A DNA stretch of 10,625 bases from Clostridia bacterium (GTDB taxonomy: Bacteria; Bacillota; Clostridia; Oscillospirales; Oscillospiraceae): positions 1 through 10,625 of the forward strand of contig JAGKTU010000075.1 of the NCBI GenBank assembly GCA_021153265.1. The letters run 5' to 3'. Below, piece by piece: positions 1-6,518 of this stretch; position 1 is the first letter of the stretch; each line of letters opens with the position of its first letter. Both the position numbers and the translations under genes were made by a program. The notes under the pieces were generated by a model. The model searched no databases and was not told the DNA's origin. It saw only the letters and a list, made by a program, of their open reading frames with translations.

Positions 1-385
1 CGAGATCACCGACATCCGTGTCAAGGGCGCCAACTACCTCGGCACCCGTCTGGAGCTGGGCAGCAGCATCGGCATGCAGATGAACTTTGTCGGTACCACC
101 GCTGACATGTATGCTGTGATCCAGTTCACCAACCATGCAGGCAAGAAGATCTCTGAGCGTGTCGCTCCCACCGAGATCTCCGGCAACTACCTGATCAACA
201 TCACCCAGATCGCCGTAGCTGACGGCCGTATGCCCATCACCGTCACCGTTTACAATGCTGACGGCAGCATCCACGGCTATGCCACCGACAGCATGGCAAG
301 CTACATCGCGCGTATGAGCAATGCGGATTCCCTGTACGAGAATATCATGAAGTTCTCCGACTCTGCTTATGCATATCTCCACTAA
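1..385 (+). CDS. C-terminal end of a large surface-type protein (partial, 5' end outside window)
   Basis: An open frame runs from position 2 to the TAA at 383-385, giving 127 residues with no start signal, so this is the 3' end of a longer gene. The visible part looks like a beta-sandwich module: alternating hydrophobic strands around SSIGMQMNF, YAVIQFTNH and MPITVTVYNADG. A helical tail follows (SMASYIARM to the terminal SAYAYLH). The pattern recalls the C-terminal modules of large exported proteins of gut Clostridia, where a similar strand pattern is followed by a helix, but I cannot name a family. There is no LPXTG motif or C-terminal membrane anchor. The gene at the right edge on the opposite strand encodes a paralogue: 78 of 89 residues match, and both end in SAYAYLH. 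The reading frame is certain; the function is inferred only from sequence character. Confidence 0.85.
   Translation, partial: EITDIRVKGANYLGTRLELGSSIGMQMNFVGTTADMYAVIQFTNHAGKKISERVAPTEISGNYLINITQIAVADGRMPITVTVYNADGSIHGYATDSMASYIARMSNADSLYENIMKFSDSAYAYLH
115..385 (+). repeat. Left arm of a long inverted repeat (coding)
   Basis: Positions 115-385 align without gaps to the reverse complement of 10355-10625. By eye there are about 30 mismatches in 271 nt (about 89% identity), including an uninterrupted identical run of about 41 nt. Homology stops at the stop codon: the downstream sequences differ. The repeat very probably continues beyond the right edge of the window, since the other arm is cut there. 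Confidence 0.9.
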
Positions 386-394
386 ATAACCGCA

Positions 395-433
395 AGCCCC
401 TTCCCGGGACAGCCTCGGGAAGGGGTTATTTCA
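395..433 (+). terminator. Intrinsic terminator of the left-edge gene
   Basis: The arms 397-406 (CCCCTTCCCG) and 416-425 (CGGGAAGGGG) pair perfectly over 10 bp with a 9-nt loop. G396/T426 and A395/T427 can extend the stem. The T-rich stretch TTATTTCATT follows. It lies 9 nt after the stop codon at 385, the usual place for a factor-independent terminator. Confidence 0.88.
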
Positions 434-440
434 TTGTTGG

Positions 441-482
441 CGATAACGCACAAATCACAGGGCGCCTGCTTGTGCGTTATTG
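441..482. repeat. Long inverted repeat upstream of the nine-gene cluster
   Basis: The arms 443-453 (ATAACGCACAA) and 470-480 (TTGTGCGTTAT) are perfect complements and extend by a G-T and a C-G pair to 441 and 482. The 16-nt interior contains a second small stem (CAGG/CCTG). No T tract follows, so it is not an obvious terminator. It could be an RNA structure, a protein-binding site, or the edge of an inserted segment. Confidence 0.6.
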
Positions 483-488
483 CCGTAT

Positions 489-521
489 TCTGAGGATACT
501 TTTCAGAAAAGTATCCTCAGA
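489..521. repeat. 33-nt near-perfect palindrome sharing a core with 10191-10221
   Basis: The 16-nt arms 489-504 and 506-521 are exact reverse complements around a single A at 505 (left arm TCTGAGGATACTTTTC). As RNA it would form a hairpin of about 13-14 bp. What follows is GCCATTTATTTC, only weakly T-rich. The core CTGAGGAT...ATCCTCAG, preceded by CGTAT, recurs in the terminator at 10191-10221, so the two look like members of one repeated palindrome family. It may serve as a second terminator for the left-edge gene or as a block on read-through into the cluster. Confidence 0.65.
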
Positions 522-525
522 GCCA

Positions 526-554
526 TTTATTTCATGAAAATACTGAAATACAAT
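526..554 (+). promoter_or_regulatory. Possible weak promoter for the nine-gene cluster
   Basis: TACAAT at 549-554 fits a -10 element. The best -35 at a 17-nt distance is TTTATT (526-531), a poor match. It lies between the palindrome at 489-521 and the start at 588, the only place where a promoter for the first gene would be expected after the terminator. The poor -35 could mean that an activator is needed, or that the true promoter lies elsewhere. Confidence 0.25.
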
Positions 555-571
555 GATACCGTCACAAGAAG

Positions 572-590
572 AAAGGTGGGCTGCGTATTG
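572..590 (+). promoter_or_regulatory. Ribosome binding site that decides a TTG start
   Basis: AAAGGTGG at 572-579 is followed by 8 nt and then TTG at 588-590, in frame with the downstream Cys-rich protein. The frame is open back to a TTG at 480, and an in-frame ATG lies at 534, but the earlier stretch runs through the palindrome at 489-521 and has no good Shine-Dalgarno sequence. TTG 588 is therefore the best supported start. Confidence 0.6.
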
Positions 591-962
591 AGAAAATTGA
601 TAGAGTCCGTTCTGGAAAACCTCTCCACAAGGGACGTTTTCCTGTTCCGTGTGTTCTGTGCGAATTGCTCTGCTGAATATGCCAGCAAACCACTCCGGTT
701 CACCAAAGCAGGTGTGACGCCAACCACGCAGAGCAAAAAAATCATCTACGATGCAGTCTATGAACAGGAGTTCATGGCCGCACGGCAGGCGGCAATTCGC
801 AGCACCGCAGAGCATATGAATTACTGCCCAATCTGTAAGCGGCTGGTCTGCAACCAGTGTTTCCTGATATGTGATGATCTGGATATGTGCGCCCGGTGCG
901 CCGGAGAATTGCAGGAGCAGGGCAGCCCTGTGATGACGGCAGTTATCGATGCGGTTGTTTGA
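588..962 (+). CDS. Small cysteine-rich zinc-binding protein, function unknown
   Basis: From TTG 588 the product is 124 aa. I do not recognise a named family. It has nine cysteines: a CANC pair at residues 24-27, then a dense C-terminal set (CPIC 80-83, CNQC 88-91, C95, CARC 101-104) arranged like a cross-brace or treble-clef zinc module able to hold two metal ions. The middle (about 40-75) is probably helical and lacks cysteines. There is no signal peptide or membrane segment, so it should be cytosolic. It is the first gene of the cluster, 33 nt ahead of another zinc-ribbon protein, and is probably co-transcribed with it. A role as an adaptor or metal-stabilised interaction module is inference. 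The start codon is the least certain part. Confidence 0.75.
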   Translation: MRKLIESVLENLSTRDVFLFRVFCANCSAEYASKPLRFTKAGVTPTTQSKKIIYDAVYEQEFMAARQAAIRSTAEHMNYCPICKRLVCNQCFLICDDLDMCARCAGELQEQGSPVMTAVIDAVV

Positions 963-995
963 CAATGACAAAACAAAGAAAAAGGAGTCATGATT

Positions 996-1829
996 ATGGG
1001 TCTGTTCGGTAAATTATTTGAGAAAAAAGAATGTTCCATCTGCGGCGGCGAGATTGGGCTGCTGGGCAACCGCAAGCTGGAGGACGGCAATTGCTGCAAA
1101 AACTGCGCAAAGAAGCTGTCTCCCTGGTTTGAAGAGCGTCGCCATTCCACCGTGGTACAGATTCGGGAGCAGTTGGCTTACCGCGAAAAGAATGCCCGGG
1201 ATCTGGCGAATTTTCAGGTAACCAGAACCATCGGTGAAGCATATAAAATGTACATTGAAGAGGTGGACGGCGTACCGACCCGATTCTTCGTCACCGATGC
1301 CAAGGAATACATGGAGAAGAACCCCGATATCATCGCCTTTCAGGATGTGGTTTCCTGCGTGACGGACATCGAGAAGCGGCGGGAAGAGATCAAGCACAAG
1401 GACAGCGACGGCAACATGGTCAGCTACAGTCCTCCGAGATACAAGGTACATCACGACTTCTTTATCCACATGGATATTCGCAACAACCCCTACTTCTCCC
1501 ACATCCGCTTCTATGTGAACCGGGGCGTGGTTACCCTGGAGATCACCGAAGGCGGCGGCTTTTTTGGAGGTCTGTTTGGCGGCAGCCGAACCGGCGGCAT
1601 CGGAAGCGCCCGGGAGGAACAGCGGTTCAACGAATACGAGAATATGTGCAAAACCATCGAGCAGGCTGTTCAGGATGGCAAGATGGGTGCCTTTGCGCAG
1701 AAGGCTGCCCCCGCGGCAGCGCCTGCACCGGCAGAACCGGCTGCGCCGCCCCGTCCTAAGTTCTGCACCAACTGCGGCGCACCTGCCGAAGGCGGCAAGT
1801 TCTGCCAGAGCTGCGGTTCTCCCCTGTAA
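996..1829 (+). CDS. DUF4428 protein with C-terminal zinc ribbon
   Basis: The ATG at 996 is chosen because AGGAG (983-987) lies 8 nt upstream; the in-frame ATG at 990 is only 2 nt from it. The product is 277 aa. The N-terminus (CSIC 13-16, C33/CKNC 34-37, with GGEIGLLGNRKLEDG between) matches the DUF4428 zinc-binding domain. The mixed alpha/beta middle (about 60-185) is unassigned. A Gly/Phe-rich stretch (about 186-201), a helix, and a Pro/Ala linker (about 236-254) lead to a zinc-ribbon tail with CTNC (257-260) and CQSC (270-273). No signal peptide or transmembrane segment is seen, so it is cytosolic. Two zinc modules on a flexible linker suggest a scaffold. Its place beside the TFIIB-type and TPM genes recalls zinc-ribbon-tailed partners in Psp-like envelope-stress operons, but it has no SPFH domain that I can see. 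Confidence 0.9.
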   Translation: MGLFGKLFEKKECSICGGEIGLLGNRKLEDGNCCKNCAKKLSPWFEERRHSTVVQIREQLAYREKNARDLANFQVTRTIGEAYKMYIEEVDGVPTRFFVTDAKEYMEKNPDIIAFQDVVSCVTDIEKRREEIKHKDSDGNMVSYSPPRYKVHHDFFIHMDIRNNPYFSHIRFYVNRGVVTLEITEGGGFFGGLFGGSRTGGIGSAREEQRFNEYENMCKTIEQAVQDGKMGAFAQKAAPAAAPAPAEPAAPPRPKFCTNCGAPAEGGKFCQSCGSPL

Positions 1830-1870
1830 CCCCGGCTGGCATACGACATGCATAAAAGGAGTGATCTCAT

Positions 1871-2956
1871 TTGGCTGTCTTACAAGAATACAAGTGTCCC
1901 TGCTGCGATGGCGCCATTGCATTTGATGCCCAGCTTCAGAAAATGAAGTGTCCCTACTGCGATACGGAGTTTGATGTGGAAACCCTGCGCGCCTACGACA
2001 CGGACCTGAACGCCCAACCTCAGGATCACATGACCTGGGATACCTCTGCCGGTGACGAATGGCAGGAAGGCGAAACCGAAGGCCTGCGGGTCTATTCCTG
2101 CAATACCTGCGGCGGCGAGATCGTGGCGGATGCCACCACCGGCGCTACGGAATGCCCCTTCTGCGGCAACCCCGTGGTGATGACCGGCCAGTTTGCCGGC
2201 GCGCTGAAGCCGGATCTGGTGATCCCCTTCAAGGTGGACAAAAAGGCGGCCATCGCAGCCCTGCAGAACCACTATAAAGGAAAAATCCTGCTGCCCAAGG
2301 TCTTCAAGGATGAAAACCACATCCAGGAGGTCAAGGGATTGTATGTTCCGGTTTGGCTGTTTGATACCGATGCGGATGCCTACGTTCGCTATAAGGCGAC
2401 CCTGACCCGGACCTGGAGCGACAGCGAGTACGAGTACGTGGAAACCAGCCACTACGCCGTGACCCGGGCGGGCAGCATCGGCTTTGAAAACGTCCCTGTG
2501 GACGGCTCCAGCAAAATGGATGATACTTTGATGGAATCCATCGAACCCTTCCACGTGCGGGATGCCGTGGATTTCCAGACGGCCTACCTTTCCGGTTTCC
2601 TGGCGGATAAATACGATGTGGATGCCGATGCCAGTGTGGACCGAGCCAATCAGCGGATCAAACACAGTACCGAAACCGCCTTTGCGGACACGGTTCAGGG
2701 CTATACCACGGTGGTTCCGGTCAGTTCTGCTATCAATCTGCAAAACGGCCGGGCAAGATATGCCCTGTACCCCGTGTGGATCCTGAACACCAAATGGAAC
2801 GGTCAGAAATTTACCTTCGGCATCAACGGACAGACCGGAAAAATCGCCGGTGATCTTCCTATGGATAAGGGTAAGTTCTGGACATGGCTGCTGGGTTTGG
2901 CCGGTGGAGTAAGTGCGGCGGCATTTGCGATCAGCTACCTGCTGTGGCTGCTGTAA
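1871..2956 (+). CDS. TFIIB-type zinc-ribbon membrane-tethered protein (YdjG-like)
   Basis: It starts at TTG 1871, with AGGAG (1857-1861) 9 nt upstream, and is 361 aa long. Two zinc ribbons stand at the N-terminus: CPCC 9-12 with CPYC 27-30, and CNTC 77-80 with CPFC 95-98. Residues about 108-330 form the conserved body of this family (LVIPFKVDKKAAI, then GLYVPVWLFD). Residues about 337-361 are one hydrophobic helix that ends the protein, so it is probably tail-anchored with the zinc ribbons in the cytosol. Homologues are often annotated as TFIIB-type zinc-ribbon or, misleadingly, PriA-like proteins. Followed after 13 nt by a TPM protein, it matches the ydjG-ydjH order of the B. subtilis pspA operon (family knowledge), where the products act in membrane stress. 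No helicase motif is present. Confidence 0.88.
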   Translation: MAVLQEYKCPCCDGAIAFDAQLQKMKCPYCDTEFDVETLRAYDTDLNAQPQDHMTWDTSAGDEWQEGETEGLRVYSCNTCGGEIVADATTGATECPFCGNPVVMTGQFAGALKPDLVIPFKVDKKAAIAALQNHYKGKILLPKVFKDENHIQEVKGLYVPVWLFDTDADAYVRYKATLTRTWSDSEYEYVETSHYAVTRAGSIGFENVPVDGSSKMDDTLMESIEPFHVRDAVDFQTAYLSGFLADKYDVDADASVDRANQRIKHSTETAFADTVQGYTTVVPVSSAINLQNGRARYALYPVWILNTKWNGQKFTFGINGQTGKIAGDLPMDKGKFWTWLLGLAGGVSAAAFAISYLLWLL

Positions 2957-2969
2957 GGAGGGGTGAATT

Positions 2970-4100
2970 ATGAAGAGAAAAATCCTTTCCCTGATCCTTT
3001 CTGTGCTGCTGTGCCTGAGTCTGGCGGTGTCTGCCTACGCGGCGCCTGACGTAAACTTCGTGGTGGATGAGTTCGGCAATCTGGCGGACGGCGAACTGGC
3101 AGAACTGAACGAACTGGCAGCTGAGATCTACGACACCCGGGGCATTGGTATCTTCTTCGTGTTTACCACGGAGGAAGACCTGCTGGCTTATGACATTGAT
3201 CAGCTGGTTGGCGACATGGAAGACTACTATGTCATGGTGGAGAATGCGTCCAGCTGGTATTCTTTCATGGGCGGCAAGGGCGAAACCCTTGACTATGAAA
3301 CCGAGATGGAGCTTCGCGGCATTTATGACGCGGCGGAAACCTATGTGGGCGGTGTGAGAGATTTCCTGAACGCCACGGCGGAGTACTTCCCTGTGATGGA
3401 GGAAGAGCCGGAAGTGGATGATTCTGAGGCAGAGGACTTCCTGTTCGACGAAGCAGACCTGCTCAGCGACCGGGAGGAGAAAGACCTGCGGGAGAAGCTG
3501 CAGACGATCAGCAAAGAATACGACGCGCAGATCGTGATTGCCACCATCGCCTCCATGGAAGACGGCGACATTGACGATTTCGTGGAATATCTCTACGATG
3601 CTCTGGACTTGGGCTACGGAAAGCACAACGACGGCATTCTCCTGCTGGTGAGCATGGATCCCCGGGAATATCGGATCCATTGCCGCGGAATGGGTTCGGA
3701 TGCCATCGGAGAGGGTGATCTGGATGCCATATGCGAAGCAGTGGAGGCGGAGCTGTCCGACGATAACTACGCAGAGGCCTTCGATGTGTTCGCTGAGAAG
3801 TGTGCGTACTATCTGGATGGCCATGTAAACGGTTTCCCCTTTGACTTTGCCACAAATTTGGTGATCTGCCTGATCATCGGCCTTGTGGTCGGCGTAATCG
3901 GCGCTTTTATCTTGAAGGGGCAGCTGAAATCTGTACGGAAGCAGGCGGGAGCCAATTCCTATGTGAAGGCCGGCAGTATGCAGATCAACGTCCACAATGA
4001 CATTTATCTGTATCGGGACATCACCCGAACCAAGAAAGAATCCAGCAGCAGTTCTTCGGATTCCGGATCTTCCAGAAAGACCGGCGGCGGTTCTTTTTGA
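2970..4100 (+). CDS. TPM-domain membrane protein, probable tandem TPM (YdjH-like)
   Basis: The ATG at 2970 follows TAAGGAGG (2954-2962). The product is 376 aa. It has a signal peptide (residues 1 to about 24, ending SAYA), then a first half (about 28-140) that opens like a TPM domain (VDEFGNLADGELAEL). An acidic linker leads to a clearer TPM domain (about 157-280: FDEADLLSDREEKDL, NDGILLLVSM, EAFDVFAEKCAYYLDG). A membrane helix at 296-315 and a cytosolic tail follow, ending in a Ser run and KTGGGSF, the Gly/Ser-Phe ending typical of the family. TPM domains (PF04536) face the extracytoplasmic side; phosphatase activity is reported for a plant member, but bacterial roles are mostly structural or in envelope maintenance. 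The tandem arrangement, with a more diverged first copy, is inferred by eye. Confidence 0.9.
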   Translation: MKRKILSLILSVLLCLSLAVSAYAAPDVNFVVDEFGNLADGELAELNELAAEIYDTRGIGIFFVFTTEEDLLAYDIDQLVGDMEDYYVMVENASSWYSFMGGKGETLDYETEMELRGIYDAAETYVGGVRDFLNATAEYFPVMEEEPEVDDSEAEDFLFDEADLLSDREEKDLREKLQTISKEYDAQIVIATIASMEDGDIDDFVEYLYDALDLGYGKHNDGILLLVSMDPREYRIHCRGMGSDAIGEGDLDAICEAVEAELSDDNYAEAFDVFAEKCAYYLDGHVNGFPFDFATNLVICLIIGLVVGVIGAFILKGQLKSVRKQAGANSYVKAGSMQINVHNDIYLYRDITRTKKESSSSSSDSGSSRKTGGGSF

Positions 4101-4140
4101 TAAGAAGCATAACAAATCATGATTTTAAGGAGGAAACAAA

Positions 4141-4674
4141 ATGAAAAGATTACTGGCGCTGTTACTGGCACTTGTGATGCTGCTTTCTCTGGCAGCCTGC
4201 GGCGGCGGTCAGGAGAACGCAAAGGGCAAGGACAAGGAAGAAAAAGAGGAAAACGAAGAGACTGAACCCACCGTTCTGGATGTGACCATCGGTGATTACT
4301 ATGTAGTCTACAAGGGCGCCTACGAATACAACTCCAATGAATACGGCTCCAAATTCATAGTCTTCGTGGAGTTCACCAACAACGCAGATCAGGCCTATAT
4401 GCCCTACACCCGTGTCTACATCAAGGCCGAACAGGATGGCGAGCTGATTAGCGGCGTGGAATGGCCCGAGGATAACTCCCCTGCACCCGACCAATTCAAG
4501 AAAGACAGAGTGGAGCTGCCTGTCGGTGAGACCACCAACTACTATAACGGCTTCTACTATAACCCCGATGGCGGCATCATCACCGTCACCTTCATGGACA
4601 ACCGCCACATACTGGAGGAAAAGCTGGTCGTCGAGATCGATCCCGCTGAACTGGTATCCTACGAAAAGCCCTGA
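4141..4674 (+). CDS. Lipoprotein with DUF5067-like domain
   Basis: The ATG at 4141 has AAGGAGGA upstream (from 4127). The 177-aa product begins with a lipoprotein leader ending in the lipobox LAAC (17-20), followed by a Gly-rich and highly charged linker (about 21-43, many Lys/Glu). The mature domain (about 46-170) is beta-rich, with FIVFVEFTNNADQAY and a late LPVGETTNYYNGFY segment. The order 'expression of a tensile strand, FTNN, then P-x-G-E-T' fits DUF5067/DUF4352-type immunoglobulin-like lipoprotein domains. It should be lipid-anchored on the outer face of the membrane; the ligand is unknown. It lies 40 nt after the TPM gene and 19 nt before a second lipoprotein with an almost identical leader. 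The DUF assignment is moderate; the lipoprotein call is strong. Confidence 0.9.
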   Translation: MKRLLALLLALVMLLSLAACGGGQENAKGKDKEEKEENEETEPTVLDVTIGDYYVVYKGAYEYNSNEYGSKFIVFVEFTNNADQAYMPYTRVYIKAEQDGELISGVEWPEDNSPAPDQFKKDRVELPVGETTNYYNGFYYNPDGGIITVTFMDNRHILEEKLVVEIDPAELVSYEKP

Positions 4675-4693
4675 CACATAAGGAGGAATCACT

Positions 4694-4753
4694 ATGAAAA
4701 GATTATTGGCACTGTTACTGGCTCTTGTGATGCTGCTTTCTCTGGCAGCCTGC
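4694..4753 (+). repeat. Duplicated lipoprotein-leader cassette (second copy of 4141-4200)
   Basis: The first 60 nt of the two neighbouring lipoprotein genes (4141-4200 and 4694-4753) differ at only three positions, all silent, and the ribosome binding sites are also alike. The mature parts show no visible similarity. The gene at 7402 carries a more diverged version sharing the 17-nt run CTTGTGATGCTGCTTTC and TGGCAGCCTGC. Confidence 0.85.
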
Positions 4754-5167
4754 GCCGGTGAGGCAAAGGAAGACGAAAAAAAGGACCGGGACAGAAACGA
4801 TTCGAACACGGTTGCAGACACGGATGACGGAGCTGCTGCCGCAGATCCCGGTGTTGATCTGGAAGCAGAAGGCGAGCAGGCGCTGTCCGATGAGCGGGCT
4901 AGCATGGCCGTTCTGGTGGAGACCAGAGATGTGTGGCTGGAAGGTAGATTCAGCTTTGCTCTTGACGAGAATCCCAAGACCTACGAGGACTTCGTTGACC
5001 ATATCGGCTGCGAGGCATCCTCCTATGAATATAAGGCCGATGACGGCGAGCGGTGTTACACCTGGGTCGCAGAGGAAGATACCACCGCAAAATTCCTTGC
5101 GGTGTTCTGGGAGACCCCTCAGGGCTGGACTCTTTACTCTGTCGGCAGCGTGAATGTGAGCGAATAA
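4694..5167 (+). CDS. Small lipoprotein, mature domain unassigned
   Basis: The ATG at 4694 has AAGGAGGA upstream (4680-4687). The 157-aa product has the leader MKRLLALLLALVMLLSLAAC, the same as the preceding gene, with lipobox LAAC and C20 as the anchor. A long hydrophilic spacer rich in Asp, Glu, Lys and Ala (about 21-68) contains KKDRDRN. The compact C-terminal domain (about 75-157: TYEDFVDHIGCEASSY, CYTWVAEEDTTAKFLAVFW) has one strand-helix, then several strands ending at VNVSE. This recalls small SmpA/BLIP-like folds in other Clostridial lipoproteins, but I make no firm assignment. Two cysteines could form a disulphide outside the cell. It is the last gene before the 189-nt structured gap, so its transcript may end or be attenuated there. 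Confidence 0.88.
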   Translation: MKRLLALLLALVMLLSLAACAGEAKEDEKKDRDRNDSNTVADTDDGAAAADPGVDLEAEGEQALSDERASMAVLVETRDVWLEGRFSFALDENPKTYEDFVDHIGCEASSYEYKADDGERCYTWVAEEDTTAKFLAVFWETPQGWTLYSVGSVNVSE

Positions 5168-5202
5168 TCTCCGGCAAGGATAGAATTTGATAGAAACCCA
5201 TC

Positions 5203-5319
5203 GGGAAGCGGCGGGCATCTCTCGCCGCTTCCCCTGCCGGGGCATGGTTCTCGCGGGAAAGGCATCGAAATATTGGATGCCTTTCCCATGGGGAATCACC
5301 GGAAGGTGGACGGTGTTCC
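5203..5319 (+). promoter_or_regulatory. Three consecutive stem-loops in the 189-nt intergenic gap
   Basis: The gap 5168-5356 has no gene. It holds stem 1, 5203-5213 with 5223-5233 (GGGAAGCGGCG/CGCCGCTTCCC, 11 bp, 9-nt loop). Stem 2 is 5255-5266 with 5276-5287 (GGGAAAGGCATC/GATGCCTTTCCC, 12 bp, 9-nt loop). Stem 3 is 5292-5301 with 5311-5319 (9 bp with a bulged T). A competing CCCC/GGGG hairpin spans 5231-5242. None is followed by a T tract, so these are not classical terminators. They could be an mRNA processing or stability element that sets different levels for the two halves of the cluster, or a structured leader of the next gene. The pairings are seen directly; the function is unknown. Confidence 0.6.
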
Positions 5320-5356
5320 GCGCGCGATTCGCCAAAACAGAAAAGGAGAGAGAACT

Positions 5357-6505
5357 ATGAAAAGAATACTGTGCATGGCTCTGTGCCTGATGCTGGTGAT
5401 GGCTCTGGCTGCGCCGGCCATGGCGGCTGAGCCGGAAATTATCTTTACCTCCGGCAGCAAATTCGAGGTTGGCGGAACGGTAAAGGTGGACGAAGGGGAA
5501 ACTCTGCTGAGCACCTATAACAACGGCACCTCCGATATCTACAATGCCTACCTGGAGGGGGATGTCCAGTATTACTGGATGCGCGACGGCGTCTACTACG
5601 CCGACGGCCCTAGTCTGAAGATTAAGGAGAGCGACAGGGGCTGTGAATTCTACTGCATGGCGGCGCTGTACAGCGATGCGGACCACACCCAGCAGTGCGG
5701 AACGATTTACAGCAAGAAATTTACTGTGCCAGCCGCCACGATTCCCGATATCACCACCAAGACCATCCCCAACGGCAAAGTTGGCGAGTATTACTATCAG
5801 AAGCTGAAATGCACCGACCCGGATGTGACCTACAGTCTCTTCCGCAGCAGTCTTCCCGATGGATTGACGCTGACCCAGCATGGCGAGATCGAAGGCACGC
5901 CCACAAAGGCCGGTTTCTGGTATGTGGTGGTCATGGCAACCCCGGAGGCAGGTGCGGACTACGCCAACACCGCGGAATATGAAATCACCATTGAAGAGGG
6001 ACAGCAATACTCCATGGAAATCATGGAGGTTCCCAACAAGGTGATCTACACTGCCGGCGAAAAGCTGGATATGACCGGTCTTTGGGTGCGGATCTACACG
6101 CCGGACGGCTTTATTGATTCCAGAAACGGAAAATATCTGACCTACTCAACGAAGGTACTGACCACTGTAGGCGAGCAGAAGATCAAGCTTACCTATGAAG
6201 ATGCGGTGGAATTTTTCATCGTTACCGTGAATGAAGCGCCTCCTGAGGAAACGGAACCCACCGAAACGGAACCTGCCGAATCGGAACCCACCGAAACCGA
6301 TCCGACGGAAAATGTCACGGAGGAAGATGCTGATCCCACGGAAGAGGAGACCTCCAAACGCAGCAAGCGGGACCGTGACCGGAATGCGGAGGATTCCGAC
6401 GATTCCGACTCCCTGATGCTGGTGATTGTTTGCATCCTCGCATTCGTGTCCATTGCAGCAGTGACGGCTTTGATCGTCGTGCTGATCAAACAAAAAAAGA
6501 AATAA
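5357..6505 (+). CDS. Ig-like-domain surface protein with C-terminal membrane anchor
   Basis: The start is ATG 5357, with AGGAG (5344-5348) 8 nt upstream and a signal peptide beginning there; the frame is open back to 5273, but that stretch overlaps the stem-loops. The product is 382 aa: signal peptide 1-24 (ending PAMAA), an Ig-like domain about 28-125 (W74, C100), and a putative-Ig (He_PIG-like) domain about 129-214 with the hallmark LPDGLTL and GEIEGTP. A Big_3-like domain spans about 218-292 (YTAGEKLDMTGLWV ... TVGEQKIKLTY). An acidic Thr/Glu/Pro linker about 293-335 has repeated EPTETEPAE units. Then come SKRSKRDRDRN, a membrane helix about 353-377 and the tail KQKKK. The domains should be held away from the membrane as a binding or adhesive stalk. 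There is no LPXTG motif: the anchor is a plain helix with a basic stop-transfer. Confidence 0.92.
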   Translation: MKRILCMALCLMLVMALAAPAMAAEPEIIFTSGSKFEVGGTVKVDEGETLLSTYNNGTSDIYNAYLEGDVQYYWMRDGVYYADGPSLKIKESDRGCEFYCMAALYSDADHTQQCGTIYSKKFTVPAATIPDITTKTIPNGKVGEYYYQKLKCTDPDVTYSLFRSSLPDGLTLTQHGEIEGTPTKAGFWYVVVMATPEAGADYANTAEYEITIEEGQQYSMEIMEVPNKVIYTAGEKLDMTGLWVRIYTPDGFIDSRNGKYLTYSTKVLTTVGEQKIKLTYEDAVEFFIVTVNEAPPEETEPTETEPAESEPTETDPTENVTEEDADPTEEETSKRSKRDRDRNAEDSDDSDSLMLVIVCILAFVSIAAVTALIVVLIKQKKK

Positions 6506-6518
6506 GGAGAACAGGTAT

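Noticed and set aside
477..971. Open frame on the - strand opposite the small Cys-rich gene
   Set aside because: No ribosome binding site or domain; the + strand has paired CxxC motifs and a Shine-Dalgarno before TTG 588.
1871..2956. Annotation as primosomal protein PriA or a transcription factor TFIIB
   Set aside because: Only the zinc-ribbon pattern is shared; there are no helicase motifs or TFIIB core repeats, and the C-terminus is a membrane helix.
2931..4115. Long open frame on the - strand opposite the TPM gene
   Set aside because: It has no ribosome binding site or plausible domain, is rich in His/Arg/Val as expected of an antisense frame, and the + strand gene has a signal peptide, family match and strong ribosome binding site.
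4114..4125. Perfect 12-nt palindrome AAATCATGATTT before the first lipoprotein gene
   Set aside because: A 12-nt palindrome is expected by chance about two to three times in a window of this size, and no second copy was seen, so an operator call is not supported.
4715..6007. 430-codon open frame on the - strand
   Set aside because: It spans two real + strand genes and the stem-loop gap between them, and shows no family signature; it is an antisense by-product of codon bias.
6235..6345. Tandem GAAACGGAACC-type repeats
   Set aside because: These encode the acidic Thr/Glu/Pro stalk of the Ig-like protein; they are imperfect coding repeats, not a CRISPR or regulatory array.
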